DNA from: Streptomyces flavochromogenes
GTDB lineage: Bacteria; Actinomycetota; Actinomycetes; Streptomycetales; Streptomycetaceae
DNA length: 64,000 bases
Direction: 5' to 3'
Assembly: GCF_000717595.1 (NCBI RefSeq)
Contig: NZ_JNZO01000005.1
Coordinates: forward strand, 1 to 64,000
Part shown: in pieces, positions 33,982-42,666 of the stretch
How positions within the stretch are numbered: the stretch's first letter is position 1
Layout: the number at the start of each line of letters is the position of its first letter
Translations under genes and position numbers: made by a program
The notes under the pieces: model-generated
Databases searched by the model: none
The model's input: the letters and a program-made list of their open reading frames with translations, nothing else
What the model was told of the DNA's origin: nothing

Positions 33982-35642
33982 GCGTCGTCGCCCTCGCGCA
34001 TCGGGACGCGGACGCCGCGCTCGTCGGCGACCCGCTCCGCGATGTCGTAGCCCGCGTCGACGTGACGGATGACGCCCATGCCGGGGTCGTTCGTCAGGAC
34101 GCGGCGGATCTTCTCGCCCGCGAGCTTCGTGCCGTCGGCCACCGAGACCTGGCCGGCGTGGATCGAGCGGCCCATGCCGACGCCGCCGCCGTGGTGGATG
34201 GAGACCCAGGACGCGCCGGAGGCGACGTTCACCATCGCGTTGAGGAGCGGCCAGTCGGCGATGGCGTCGGAGCCGTCGAGCATGGCCTCGGTCTCGCGGT
34301 ACGGGGAGGCCACCGAGCCGCAGTCGAGGTGGTCGCGGCCGATCGCGAGGGGCGCGGCGAGGGTGCCGTTGCCGACCATGTCGTTGAACATGTCGCCGGC
34401 CTTGTCGCGCTCGCCCTGGCCGAGCCAGCAGATGCGGGCGGGCAGGCCCTGGAAGTGGACGCGCTCGCCGGCCATCTTGATCCAGCGGTGCAGGGACTCG
34501 TTCTCCGGGAAGAGGTCGAGGATCGCCTTGTCCGTCTTGTGGATGTCCGAGGCCTCGCCGGACAGGGCCGCCCAGCGGAACGGGCCCTTGCCCTCGCAGA
34601 ACAGCGGGCGGATGTAGGCCGGGACGAAGCCGGGGAAGGCGAACGCGCGGTCGTAGCCGGCCAGCTGGGCCTCGCCGCGGATCGAGTTGCCGTAGTCGAA
34701 GACCTCGGCGCCGGCGTCCATGAAGCCGACCATGGCCTCGACGTGCTTGGCCATCGACTCGCGGGCCCGCACCGTGAACCCGGCCGGGTCCTTCGCGGCG
34801 GCGTCGGCCATGTCGTCGAAGGCGACGCCGACCGGCAGGTAGGACAGCGGGTCGTGGGCGGAGGTCTGGTCCGTCACGATGTCGATCGGGGCGCCCTCGG
34901 CGAGCATCTGCGGGAGCAGCTCGGCGGCGTTGCCGAGGAGGCCGATGGAGAGCGGGCGGCGGGCGTCGCGGGCCTCGGTGGCCAGCTGGAGGGCGTGGGC
35001 GAGGTTGTCGGCCTTCACGTCCAGGTAGCGGTGCTCGATGCGGCGCTCGATGGCGCGCGGGTCGACGTCGATGCAGATCGCGACGCCGTCGTTCATCGTC
35101 ACGGCGAGGGGCTGGGCGCCGCCCATGCCGCCGAGGCCGGCGGTGAGGGTGATCGTGCCGGCCAGGGTGCCGTTGAACTTCTTGGCGGCGACGGCGGCGA
35201 AGGTCTCGTACGTGCCCTGGAGGATGCCCTGGGTGCCGATGTAGATCCAGGACCCGGCGGTCATCTGGCCGTACATGGTGAGGCCGAGCTGCTCCAGGCG
35301 CCGGAACTCCTCCCAGTTGGCCCAGTCGCCGACCAGGTTGGAGTTGGCGATGAGGACGCGCGGGGCCCACTCGTGGGTCTGCATGACGCCGACGGGGCGG
35401 CCGGACTGGACGAGCATGGTCTCGTCCTGCTTCAGCGTCCGCAGGGTGCGGACCATGGCGTCGAAGGAGCGCCAGTCGCGGGCGGCCTTGCCGGTGCCGC
35501 CGTAGACGACGAGCTTGTCGGGGTGCTCGGCGACCTCGGGGTCGAGGTTGTTCTGGAGCATCCGGAGGGCGGCCTCCTGCTGCCATCCCAGGGCGCTCAG
35601 TTCCGTACCGCGCGGGGCCCGTACGGGGCGGGGTCCTGACAT
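33978..35642 (-). CDS. hutU: Urocanate hydratase
   Basis: A 554-residue urocanase converting urocanate to imidazolonepropionate with a tightly bound NAD+. [17 protein letters not shown] is the NAD-binding region, and [16 protein letters not shown] has the catalytic Cys. Length is that of the family. GAGGAGG lies about 7 bases before the ATG at 35642. It is the first gene of the operon hutU - M20 hydrolase - hutF - hutI; histidine ammonia-lyase (hutH) is not in the window. Confidence 0.96.
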   Translation of the reverse strand: MSGPRPVRAPRGTELSALGWQQEAALRMLQNNLDPEVAEHPDKLVVYGGTGKAARDWRSFDAMVRTLRTLKQDETMLVQSGRPVGVMQTHEWAPRVLIANSNLVGDWANWEEFRRLEQLGLTMYGQMTAGSWIYIGTQGILQGTYETFAAVAAKKFNGTLAGTITLTAGLGGMGGAQPLAVTMNDGVAICIDVDPRAIERRIEHRYLDVKADNLAHALQLATEARDARRPLSIGLLGNAAELLPQMLAEGAPIDIVTDQTSAHDPLSYLPVGVAFDDMADAAAKDPAGFTVRARESMAKHVEAMVGFMDAGAEVFDYGNSIRGEAQLAGYDRAFAFPGFVPAYIRPLFCEGKGPFRWAALSGEASDIHKTDKAILDLFPENESLHRWIKMAGERVHFQGLPARICWLGQGERDKAGDMFNDMVGNGTLAAPLAIGRDHLDCGSVASPYRETEAMLDGSDAIADWPLLNAMVNVASGASWVSIHHGGGVGMGRSIHAGQVSVADGTKLAGEKIRRVLTNDPGMGVIRHVDAGYDIAERVADERGVRVPMREGDDA

Positions 35643-35677
35643 GGCGGTGCCTCCTCGAATGTCGTTTAGATATTCAC

Positions 35678-35706
35678 ATCCTGGCGGCTTGAATAGTTGT
35701 AGTCAA
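35678..35706 (-). promoter_or_regulatory. hut operon promoter with overlapping operator-like palindrome
   Basis: On the minus strand, -35 TTGACT (35706-35701) is followed after 17 bases by -10 CAGGAT (35683-35678), a good vegetative promoter about 36 bases ahead of the hutU ATG. The -35 lies in an imperfect palindrome on the plus strand, 35689-35706: TTGAATA, 4-base spacer GTTG, TAGTCAA. A repressor bound there would block RNA polymerase. Confidence 0.6.
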
Positions 35707-35745
35707 CAGCTGCGGGGCCGCACGTCCCGGTGATGGGATGGACAC

Positions 35746-37086
35746 ATGGCCTCCTCCCGCCGCGATCTCGCCGTCCGAGCCTCCGTCGACCAAGGACTCC
35801 TCTCCCCCGCCGAACCGGTCGTCGCCCTCCTCGACACGGCCGGCATCCGCGCCTCCGCAGCCGCCCTGACCAGCGCGTTCGCCGCCGTCACCGACGCGCC
35901 CGTGCTGCACGCCTTCGCCGTCAAGGCCGCCCCGCTCGTCCCCGTGCTGCGCCTCCTGCACGAGGCCGGGCTCGGCGCCGAGGTCGCCAGCCCCGGCGAG
36001 CTGGCCCTCGCACGCGCCGCCGGAGTCCCGCCCACCGACACGGTGCTCGACTCCCCCGCCAAGACCCCCGCCGAGCTGCGCCAGGCCCTCGCGCTCGGCA
36101 TCGCCGTCAACGCCGACAACCTCCAGGAACTGGACAGGCTCGACGCGCTCGTCGCCTCCGCCCCCACCGCCTCACCGCTCGGGATCCGGGTGAACCCGCA
36201 GGTCGGAGCCGGTTCCATCGGCGCACTCTCGACCGCGACCGCCACCTCCAAGTTCGGCGTGGCGCTCCGCGACGAGGGCGCCCGCAAGGCCGTCGTCCAG
36301 GCGTACCTGGAGCGGCCCTGGCTGACCCGGCTGCACACCCACACCGGCTCCCAGGGCGTCCCGCTCGCCCTGATGGCCGAAGGCGTCGGGGAGGCGTACG
36401 CGCTCGCCGAGGAGATCAACCGCACGGTCGGCCGGCAGCAGATCGACACCCTCGACATCGGTGGCGGCCTCCCGGTCAACTTCCACTCCGACGAGGAGAC
36501 GCCGACGTACGCGGAGTACGCCCGGCTGCTCGCCGACACCGTCCCCGGACTCTTCGACGGCCGCTACGGCCTGGTCACCGAGTTCGGCCGGTCGCTGCTC
36601 GCCAAGCACGGCACGGTCCTCACCCGGGTGGAGTACACCAAGACCTCCGGCGGCCGCCCCATCGCCGTCACCCACGCGGGCGTACAGCTGGCCACCCGGA
36701 CGGTCTACGCGCCGGACGCCTGGCCTCTGCGCGTCCTCGCCTACGACTCCGAGGGACGCCGCCGCACCGGGGAGGACACCGTCCAGGACGTGGCGGGCCC
36801 CGCCTGCTTCGCCGGGGACCTGCTCGCCACCGGCCGGGCACTGCCGCTGCTGCGCCAGGGCGACGTGGTGGCCGTCCCGGACACCGGCGCCTACTGCTTC
36901 GCCCACCACTACGCGTACAACAGCCTGCCCCGGCCGGGCATCCACGGCTTCACGGTGGCGGAGGACGGCGACGGGGGTGGGGGCGGCGACGGGGTGGTCA
37001 CCTTCACGACCGTACGGAAGCCCCAGACGCTCGCGGAGATCGTCGCCGAGTCGGGCGGGGCGCACGCGGACGCCCTCGTCGGGTAG
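35746..37086 (+). CDS. PLP-dependent decarboxylase-like protein (diaminopimelate/ornithine decarboxylase fold III)
   Basis: A 446-residue alanine-racemase-fold protein. HAFAVKAAPLVPVLRLL holds the PLP Lys, TLDIGGGLPVNF is the phosphate-binding glycine loop, and HTHTGSQG and TEFGRSLL are further family motifs. The active-site Cys motif reads PACFAGD where diaminopimelate decarboxylase has C-E-S-G-D, so the substrate may differ. A run of Gly/Asp near the end is odd (EDGDGGGGGDG). It is divergent from hutU, sharing the promoter region. Whether it takes part in amino acid catabolism is unknown. The start is the ATG at 35746; the ribosome site is weak. Confidence 0.82.
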   Translation: MASSRRDLAVRASVDQGLLSPAEPVVALLDTAGIRASAAALTSAFAAVTDAPVLHAFAVKAAPLVPVLRLLHEAGLGAEVASPGELALARAAGVPPTDTVLDSPAKTPAELRQALALGIAVNADNLQELDRLDALVASAPTASPLGIRVNPQVGAGSIGALSTATATSKFGVALRDEGARKAVVQAYLERPWLTRLHTHTGSQGVPLALMAEGVGEAYALAEEINRTVGRQQIDTLDIGGGLPVNFHSDEETPTYAEYARLLADTVPGLFDGRYGLVTEFGRSLLAKHGTVLTRVEYTKTSGGRPIAVTHAGVQLATRTVYAPDAWPLRVLAYDSEGRRRTGEDTVQDVAGPACFAGDLLATGRALPLLRQGDVVAVPDTGAYCFAHHYAYNSLPRPGIHGFTVAEDGDGGGGGDGVVTFTTVRKPQTLAEIVAESGGAHADALVG

Positions 37087-37118
37087 CGCGGGCCGTGCGC
37101 CGCGGTTTCGATGAAGCC

Positions 37119-37604
37119 ATGACTGGAACGGGAACCGGCTCGAACACCACGACCGTCGTCGTCGAACGGCGGGTCGACGCCTCCCCCGGGCGGGTCTGGG
37201 AGTCGATCACCGACCTGCCGGACATGCCCCGCGTCCTCTCGGGCGTCGAGCGGGTCGAGGTGCTCACCGAAGGCGGCTTCGCCGTGGGCACCCGCTGGCG
37301 CGAGACCCGGCGGATGCTGGGCAAGGAGGCCACCGAGGAGATGCTGGTGACGGAGTGCGAGCCGCCCGACCGGTACGTCACGGTCGCCGACTCGCACGGC
37401 ATGCACTACGTCTCCGAGATCGCCCTCACGCCCGACGGGGCGGGGGCGACCACCCTGCGGATGACGTTCTCCGCCCGGCCCTCCCACGGTCGCCGGCAGG
37501 GTTTCCTGGGGCGGCTGATCGCCCGCTTCGGCGCTAAGGCGGTCGCCAGGGCGCTCACGAAGGACCTGTCCGAGATCGCGAGCGCGGTGGAATCCAGGAC
37601 CTGA
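37119..37604 (+). CDS. SRPBCC-family (START-like) protein
   Basis: A 161-residue protein with the polyketide cyclase/START-like helix-grip fold: VVVERRVDASPGRVWESITD at the start, MPRVLSGVERVEVL, TRWRETRRMLGKEATEEM and a C-terminal amphipathic helix (AVARALTKDLSEIASAV). Such proteins bind hydrophobic ligands; the ligand is not known. It starts at the ATG at 37119, 32 bases after the decarboxylase-like gene, so the two may be cotranscribed. Confidence 0.82.
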   Translation: MTGTGTGSNTTTVVVERRVDASPGRVWESITDLPDMPRVLSGVERVEVLTEGGFAVGTRWRETRRMLGKEATEEMLVTECEPPDRYVTVADSHGMHYVSEIALTPDGAGATTLRMTFSARPSHGRRQGFLGRLIARFGAKAVARALTKDLSEIASAVESRT

Positions 37605-37756
37605 CAGGCGACCTGACACACAATCCCGGGCTGATTGCGGTCGGGTACTGGCATGTTCCGATGGAAAATGCCAGAACCCCTCCCCCGGAGCGCTGCGTTC
37701 AGTAACGTCACCGTCACTGCCGCACGTTCGCACGCCGCATCGGGAGGGGAATCCGC

Positions 37757-38149
37757 GTGCCCGGAATCGACGAGTGCCTTATCGAGGCCATGGCCCTACC
37801 GGGCGCTCGCGGGGCCTCCCTGGTCGACTGGACCAGCGGGCTCGCCCTCGGGACGGCGGGTGACTCACCGGTCGGCGACCATGAGACGACGGCCGCCGAG
37901 ACCGCTGAACTCGCCCGCGCCGCCGCCGAGTTCGACTCGTTCGCGGCCGCCGGGGAGGACCCCGGCGACGAACCGCCCGTCGAGGACCTGATCGTCACCA
38001 CCCGCGCCGGCTACCACGTCCTGCGCTTCGTCGAGACGTCCTTCGACAGCAGCGTCTTCCTCCACCTCTGGCTCGACCGCGACACCGGCAACCTCGCCCT
38101 CGCCCGGATGCGCCTCCGCGACCTCGCCGAACGGCTGGTCCTGGGATGA
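37757..38149 (+). CDS. Roadblock-like small protein A (paralog of the gene at 39.5 kb)
   Basis: A 130-residue protein beginning at a GTG at 37757 with GGAGGGGA 7 bases before. GARGASLVDWTSGLALGTAG, VEDLIVTTRAGYHVLRFVE and LDRDTGNLALARMRLRDL align with IGAALVDYTSGMALGT, IEDILITLGRQYHLIR and LDKDRANLAMARHQLKKI of the fourth gene. The fold pattern is roadblock/LC7-like. It carries an acidic insert (EFDSFAAAGEDPGDEPP) that the paralog lacks. It is the first gene of a four-gene cluster and overlaps the next gene (ATGA). Confidence 0.75.
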   Translation: MPGIDECLIEAMALPGARGASLVDWTSGLALGTAGDSPVGDHETTAAETAELARAAAEFDSFAAAGEDPGDEPPVEDLIVTTRAGYHVLRFVETSFDSSVFLHLWLDRDTGNLALARMRLRDLAERLVLG

Positions 38150-38940
38150 GCGGGGCCACAGCGACCGCGGTCGCCACCCCCGTCTCCCCGATGCTGGTCC
38201 GGCTCGCCGCCGAGAAGGCCACCGGTGCCCTGCTCCGCGACCACGGCACCCTCTACCTCGTCGACGGCCGCGTCGTGCACGCCGAGAGCCCCGCAGCCCC
38301 CGGCGTCGACGTCCTCCTCACCACCGGCGGACGGCTGCCCCGCGAGGGCTGGGACGAGGCCGTCGACCGGGCCGGTGCCCACCGCGCCGTCGGCCGCTTC
38401 CTCGTCGACAGCGGCCGGCTCCACGACGGCGAGCTGGAGATCTGCCACCTCGGCGCCGTCTTCGACGCGGCCTTCTTCGCCCTCTCCCCCACCAGCGGAC
38501 CGACCCGCTTCCGGTACGGGGTCGGGCACTGGTTCGGTACGGTGCGGCCGGTGTCGGCCGAGGCCGTGGAGCGCGAGACGGTACGCCGCCGTGAACTCCT
38601 CGACGCCGTCTGGCCGTACGCCACCGTGGACAGCTCCCCCGTCGTGCCGCGCCGCGCCGCCCCGGGACAGACCGTGGGGGCGCGCCAGCGGGCCCTGCTC
38701 GCCGCCGCGGACGGGCAGCGGACCCCGGCGGAGCTGGCGCTGGTACTCGGCCGCCCCGCCTTCCACACCCTCCTCGACGTCCGACGGCTCGCGGCCGCCG
38801 GGCTCGTCGAGACGCCGCTCGACCCCATCCCCGCACCGCTGCCACCGCCCTTGCCTGCCCTGTTACCGGCCCTGCCGGTGGCCGATCCCGACATCGCCCT
38901 GCTGCGCCGGCTCCGTGACGCCCTGGAGGCACACCTGTGA
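38146..38940 (+). CDS. PATAN/DUF4388-like protein
   Basis: A 264-residue protein. The N-terminal part (about 15-170) has GTLYLVDGRVVHAESP and AVGRFLVDSGRLHDGELE, the pattern of PATAN (DUF4388) domains found with GTPase and gliding-type signalling. A winged-helix-like region follows (GARQRALLAAADGQRTPAEL; HTLLDVRRLAAAGLVETP), then a Pro/Leu-rich stretch and a short C-terminal helix. It overlaps the upstream stop by four bases and its stop abuts the next gene, so it is coupled. Function is unknown. Confidence 0.72.
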   Translation: MSGATATAVATPVSPMLVRLAAEKATGALLRDHGTLYLVDGRVVHAESPAAPGVDVLLTTGGRLPREGWDEAVDRAGAHRAVGRFLVDSGRLHDGELEICHLGAVFDAAFFALSPTSGPTRFRYGVGHWFGTVRPVSAEAVERETVRRRELLDAVWPYATVDSSPVVPRRAAPGQTVGARQRALLAAADGQRTPAELALVLGRPAFHTLLDVRRLAAAGLVETPLDPIPAPLPPPLPALLPALPVADPDIALLRRLRDALEAHL

Positions 38941-38981
38941 TGAGGCGTGCCCTGCGCCTGCGCGCCGAAAGGAAACAGCTC

Positions 38982-39374
38982 ATGACGGCAGAAGCCGAGG
39001 TCCTCGGCGAGCTCAGACGGCTGCGGGCCCGGCTGCCCCAGCTGACCGGCGCACTCGCGGCCAGTGCCGACGGGCTCGTCCTGGCCCACGACACCGTGGA
39101 CGGCGAGGCGGAGAGCGTGGCCGCGCTGACCGCGGCGGCGCTCGGCGTCGGCCAGCGGCTGACCGACAGCACCGGCCAGGGCCGGTTCCGGGAGCTGCTG
39201 GTACGCGGCGAGAACGGCTATGTGGCGACGTACGCGGCGGGCGGTTCCGCCGTCCTGACGCTGCTCGCCGAGCCCCGGATCAACGTCGGGCGACTCCATC
39301 TGGAGGCCCGCAGATCCAGCGTTCGGATAGGCGAACTCGTCGACGGAGCGCTGGAGCGCAGAGACCTGAACTGA
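38982..39374 (+). CDS. Roadblock/LC7-domain protein B
   Basis: A 130-residue roadblock/LC7 protein: ELRRLRARLPQLTGALAASA, DGLVLAHDT, the strand ENGYVATYAAGGSAVLTLLA and a last helix (VGRLHLEARRSSVRIGELVD). In Streptomyces conservons such proteins act with a Ras-like GTPase. I choose the ATG at 38982, since AAAGGA lies 8 bases before; a GTG at 38937 overlapping the previous stop would add 15 basic residues and cannot be excluded. Confidence 0.8.
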   Translation: MTAEAEVLGELRRLRARLPQLTGALAASADGLVLAHDTVDGEAESVAALTAAALGVGQRLTDSTGQGRFRELLVRGENGYVATYAAGGSAVLTLLAEPRINVGRLHLEARRSSVRIGELVDGALERRDLN

Positions 39375-39380
39375 CGCACC

Positions 39381-39431
39381 GCACCACGCACAACGAGCAC
39401 CGCAGAACGAGCACCACGCACAACGAGCACC
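39381..39431. repeat. 30-base-period direct repeat between two coupled genes
   Basis: A 21-base sequence beginning GCACCACGCACAACGAG occurs at 39381-39401 and again, unchanged, at 39411-39431. A shorter relative (AACGAGCACC) sits between the copies. It fills most of the 96-base spacer ahead of the fourth roadblock-cluster gene. Confidence 0.85.
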
Positions 39432-39470
39432 ACGTAGAAGACACGTACACGAGAAGGAAGTGCGACACCC

Positions 39471-39842
39471 ATGGCGAACACCGAGACCTCCCTCAAGGAA
39501 GCTGCCTCCATCGAAGGCGCCATCGGCGCGGCCCTCGTCGACTACACGAGCGGCATGGCACTCGGCACGATCGGCGGCGGCAAGGAACTCGACCTCAACA
39601 TGGCCGCGGCCGGCAACACCGACGTCGTCCGGGCCAAGGTCCGGACGATGGAGATGCTCGGCCTCGGCGACGAGATCGAGGACATCCTGATCACCCTCGG
39701 CCGGCAGTACCACTTGATCCGGCTGCTCAAGGGACAGGGCAAGAACGGCCTGTTCCTGTACCTCGCCCTGGACAAGGACCGGGCGAACCTGGCGATGGCC
39801 CGCCACCAGCTCAAGAAGATCGAGGCCGAGCTGGACGTCTGA
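39471..39842 (+). CDS. Roadblock-like small protein C
   Basis: A 123-residue protein paralogous to the first gene of this cluster. IEGAIGAALVDYTSGMALGT, then MLGLGDEIEDILITLGRQYH and NLAMARHQLKKIEAEL. No signal peptide or membrane segment. GAAGGAAG lies upstream of the ATG at 39471, and the 96-base repeat-containing spacer may carry its own promoter. The cluster lacks the kinase, DUF742 and GTPase genes of a conservon. Confidence 0.78.
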   Translation: MANTETSLKEAASIEGAIGAALVDYTSGMALGTIGGGKELDLNMAAAGNTDVVRAKVRTMEMLGLGDEIEDILITLGRQYHLIRLLKGQGKNGLFLYLALDKDRANLAMARHQLKKIEAELDV

Positions 39843-39864
39843 CCGGCCTGTGCGGGCGCGGGGC

Positions 39865-40710
39865 CTATTCGACGAACAGGCCCCGCGCCGCCGCCTTCGT
39901 GTCGAACTCCTCCAGGCGCGCCTGCGCGTCCGGGAGTTCGTCGGCCATGGCCTCCAGGAGGACCCGGCCGAGCATCATCGGCGCACACGCGGTGTCGAAG
40001 GCGAGCCCGGTGCCGACGGCGGCCGGGATGAGCAGGTCGCTGTGGGCGGCGACGGGCGCGAACGCCGACTCGGCGACGGTCACGACCGTGAGCCCGGCCG
40101 CACGCGCGTATTCCAGGGCCTCGACGACCTCCCGCGGGTGCCGGGGCAGCGCGAAGCACAGCAGGGCCGTGGCCCCGGCGCGCACGGCGGCGTCGACGCG
40201 GTCCGTGAGCATGGAGCCGGCCTCGTCGAGGAGCCGGACGTCCGGGTGCACCTTGGCGGCGAAGTAGGCGAAGCCACGCGCCTGCGAGGAGGCGGCCCGC
40301 AGGCCGAGCACGGGCAGCGGGCGGGAGCGGGCGAGCAGCCGGCCGGCCCGCTCGACGGGCGCGGGGTCGGCGAGGAGTCCGGCGAGGTGCTTGAGGTTCT
40401 CGATCTCGGCGAGGACGGCCTGCTGGTACTCGTTGAGCTCCTCGTCCTCCCTCTCGGCCGCACCGGGCTCGGGGGGCGCGACCTCGCGCAGATGGCGGCG
40501 GAGGGCCGGGTACCCGTCGAAGCCCAGGGCGACGGCGAAGCGGGTGACGGAGGGCTGGCTGACCCCGGCGAGCTCGGCGAGCTCGACGCTGGACAGGAAG
40601 GGCACGTCACCGGCGCGCCGCACCATGCAGTGCGCGATCCGCCGCTGTGTCGGTGTCAGCCGGTGCCCCTCGAAGAGCGCCTGCAGCCGACCGGCCGGGC
40701 TGTCGCTCAT
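39865..40710 (-). CDS. RpiR/MurR-family transcriptional regulator
   Basis: A 281-residue regulator. N-terminal RpiR helix-turn-helix: LTPTQRRIAHCMVRRAG and VELAELAGVSQPSVTRFAVALGFDGYPALRRHL. A C-terminal SIS sugar-phosphate-binding domain (about 115-260) has ASSQARGFAYFAAKV and FALPRHPREVVEALEYARAAG. It starts at the ATG at 40710; 40 bases upstream lies a long palindrome, suggesting autoregulation. Effector and targets are unknown; the hut operon and the roadblock cluster are nearest. Confidence 0.9.
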   Translation of the reverse strand: MSDSPAGRLQALFEGHRLTPTQRRIAHCMVRRAGDVPFLSSVELAELAGVSQPSVTRFAVALGFDGYPALRRHLREVAPPEPGAAEREDEELNEYQQAVLAEIENLKHLAGLLADPAPVERAGRLLARSRPLPVLGLRAASSQARGFAYFAAKVHPDVRLLDEAGSMLTDRVDAAVRAGATALLCFALPRHPREVVEALEYARAAGLTVVTVAESAFAPVAAHSDLLIPAAVGTGLAFDTACAPMMLGRVLLEAMADELPDAQARLEEFDTKAAARGLFVE

Positions 40711-40749
40711 GCCGCCGCCCCCTCTCTCTCACCTATTCACCCATGAAGG

Positions 40750-40773
40750 GCCCTGCATAAGGATATGCAGGGC
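40750..40773. promoter_or_regulatory. Perfect 10-base-arm palindrome, probable RpiR operator
   Basis: Arms GCCCTGCATA (40750-40759) and TATGCAGGGC (40764-40773) with a 4-base spacer AGGA, 40 bases ahead of the RpiR gene start. The TA-N4-TA core is the same as in the palindrome at the hut promoter. Confidence 0.65.
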
Positions 40774-41171
40774 GTGCTCCGGAGAGAAGCACGAGAGGGA
40801 AGCCGGCCGGGAATCACGACGGGGAGTCCGGCGGGCGTCACGGCGGGCATCGCTGCGGTGACGCCCGCAGTGCGTCACGGCAGGCATCACGGCAGGGAAC
40901 CCGGCGGGGCCGGAAGAAGTCGGCGCGGGGACCGCCGCACCCCCGAAACGGGGGGCGGGACGACGGCGGTCCCCGCGAGGACACGGGCCCGGGTCAGAAC
41001 CGGCCTCCGCGTCCGCGGCGTCGTCAGGAGTCCGGGAGCCGCTCCGGAAGTCCGTGACGCCGACAACGACCACTGTGCCGGACGCGTGTTAAGCGGGTAC
41101 TGCGCGCACGTGTCGCGCTCGTACCGATTGCGCGAACGCGCCCGCAGCACCCACCACGCCGGCCGGGGGAA
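40774..41171. other. 398-base gene-free region with long hairpin
   Basis: No convincing gene. A nested hairpin spans 40925-40976: 13-base outer arms GCGGGGACCGCCG and CGGCGGTCCCCGC, and inner CCCCCG-AAA-CGGGGG. It could terminate cbs transcripts, which run leftward. From 40826 to 40890, short repeats of the form GGCGGGC/GGCAGGC followed by ATCACGG occur. Confidence 0.55.
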
Positions 41172-42563
41172 CTACTTCGCGCCGCCGTTGGCCAGGAAGG
41201 CCAGCAGGTCCTGGCGGCTGACGACGCCGGTCGGCTTGCCCTCGACCAGGACGATCGCCGCGTCGGCGGCCTCGCCGAGGACGGACATCAGGTCGGCGAC
41301 CGGCTCGCCGGAACCGACCTGCGGCAGCGGCGCGCTCATGTGGCTCTCCAGCGGGTCCTCCAGGGAGGCGCGCTTGGTGAAGAGGGCGTCGAGCAGCTCG
41401 CGCTCGACGACCGAGCCGACGACCTCGGCGGCCATCACGTCGGGGTGGCCGGCACCGGGCTTCACGATGGGCATCTGGGAGACGCCGTACTCGCGGAGCA
41501 CCTCGATGGCCTGGCCGACCGTCTCGTCCGGGTGCATGTGGACGAGGGAGGGCATGGTGCCGCCCTCCTTGTGGCGCAGGACGTCGGCGACGGTGGCCGT
41601 GGAGGTGTCCTCCAGGAAGCCGTGGCCGGCCATCCACTCGTCGCTGAAGATCTTCGACATGTAGCCGCGGCCGGAGTCCGGCAGCAGGACGACGACGACG
41701 TCGTCCGGGCCGAGCTCCTTGGCGACCTCCAGCGCGGCCACGACGGCCATGCCGCAGGAACCGCCGACGAGGAGGCCCTCCTCCTTGGCGAGGCGGCGGG
41801 TCATCTGGAACGAGTCCTTGTCGGACACGGCGACGATCCGGTCCGTGACGTTCCGGTCGTACGCGGTCGGCCAGAAGTCCTCGCCGACGCCCTCGACGAG
41901 GTACGGACGACCGGAGCCGCCCGAGTAGACCGAACCCTCCGGGTCGGCGCCGATGACCTGCACGGAGCCGCCGCTGACCTCCTTGAGGTAGTTGCCGGTG
42001 CCGGAGATGGTGCCGCCGGTGCCGACGCCCGCGACGAAGTGGGTGATCTTCCGGTCCGTCTGCTCCCAGAGCTCGGGGCCGGTGGTCTCGTAGTGGGAGC
42101 GCGGGTTGTTCGGGTTGGAGTACTGGTCGGGCTTCCAGGCACCGGGCGTCTCACGGACCAGACGGTCCGAGACGTTGTAGTACGAGTCCGGGTGCTCCGG
42201 GTCGACCGCGGTGGGGCAGACGACGACCTCGGCGCCGTACGCCCGCAGTACGTTGATCTTGTCGAGGGACACCTTGTCGGGGCAGACGAAGATGCACTTG
42301 TAGCCCTTCGTCTGCGCCACGATCGCCAGGCCGACGCCGGTGTTGCCGGACGTGGGCTCGACGATGGTTCCGCCGGGCTTGAGCTCACCGCTCTGCTCGG
42401 CCGCCTCGATCATCCGCAGGGCGATCCGGTCCTTGACCGAGCCTCCGGGGTTGAAGTACTCGACCTTGGCCAGAACGGTCGCCTGAATGCCCGCTGTGAC
42501 GCTGTTGAGCTTCACCAGCGGGGTGTTGCCGACGAGGCTGATCATCGAGTCGTGGAATTGCAC
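41172..42563 (-). CDS. Cystathionine beta-synthase
   Basis: A 463-residue PLP enzyme joining serine and homocysteine to cystathionine in reverse transsulfuration. The PLP Lys is in NPGGSVKDRIALRMIE, PTSGNTGVGLA is the substrate loop, and GVGTGGTISGTG the phosphate loop. After the catalytic domain (about 1-320) come two CBS motifs (about 340-400 and 410-460; GVSQMPIVKPG; TGVVSRQDLLAFLAN). No heme-binding extension is present. It starts at a GTG at 42563 with GGAG upstream. Confidence 0.94.
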   Translation of the reverse strand: MQFHDSMISLVGNTPLVKLNSVTAGIQATVLAKVEYFNPGGSVKDRIALRMIEAAEQSGELKPGGTIVEPTSGNTGVGLAIVAQTKGYKCIFVCPDKVSLDKINVLRAYGAEVVVCPTAVDPEHPDSYYNVSDRLVRETPGAWKPDQYSNPNNPRSHYETTGPELWEQTDRKITHFVAGVGTGGTISGTGNYLKEVSGGSVQVIGADPEGSVYSGGSGRPYLVEGVGEDFWPTAYDRNVTDRIVAVSDKDSFQMTRRLAKEEGLLVGGSCGMAVVAALEVAKELGPDDVVVVLLPDSGRGYMSKIFSDEWMAGHGFLEDTSTATVADVLRHKEGGTMPSLVHMHPDETVGQAIEVLREYGVSQMPIVKPGAGHPDVMAAEVVGSVVERELLDALFTKRASLEDPLESHMSAPLPQVGSGEPVADLMSVLGEAADAAIVLVEGKPTGVVSRQDLLAFLANGGAK

Positions 42564-42666
42564 CGTAATCTCCGGGGTCTCCGTAATGGTGTGGCCAGCG
42601 TATGCGTAGTCGGAGCGGGTTACGGGGCAGTTAGACCCTGAACGGCTTGAAGGAGGTGACGGCCCC

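Noticed and set aside
39381..39431. CRISPR-like repeat pair
   Set aside because: Only two copies with a 9-base gap, no cas genes, and located between coupled genes; recorded as a plain direct repeat.
40765..41664. Plus-strand frame crossing the RpiR-cbs intergenic region into cbs
   Set aside because: No ribosome site and Arg/Gly-rich; runs antisense into the cystathionine synthase gene. The region was recorded as gene-free instead.
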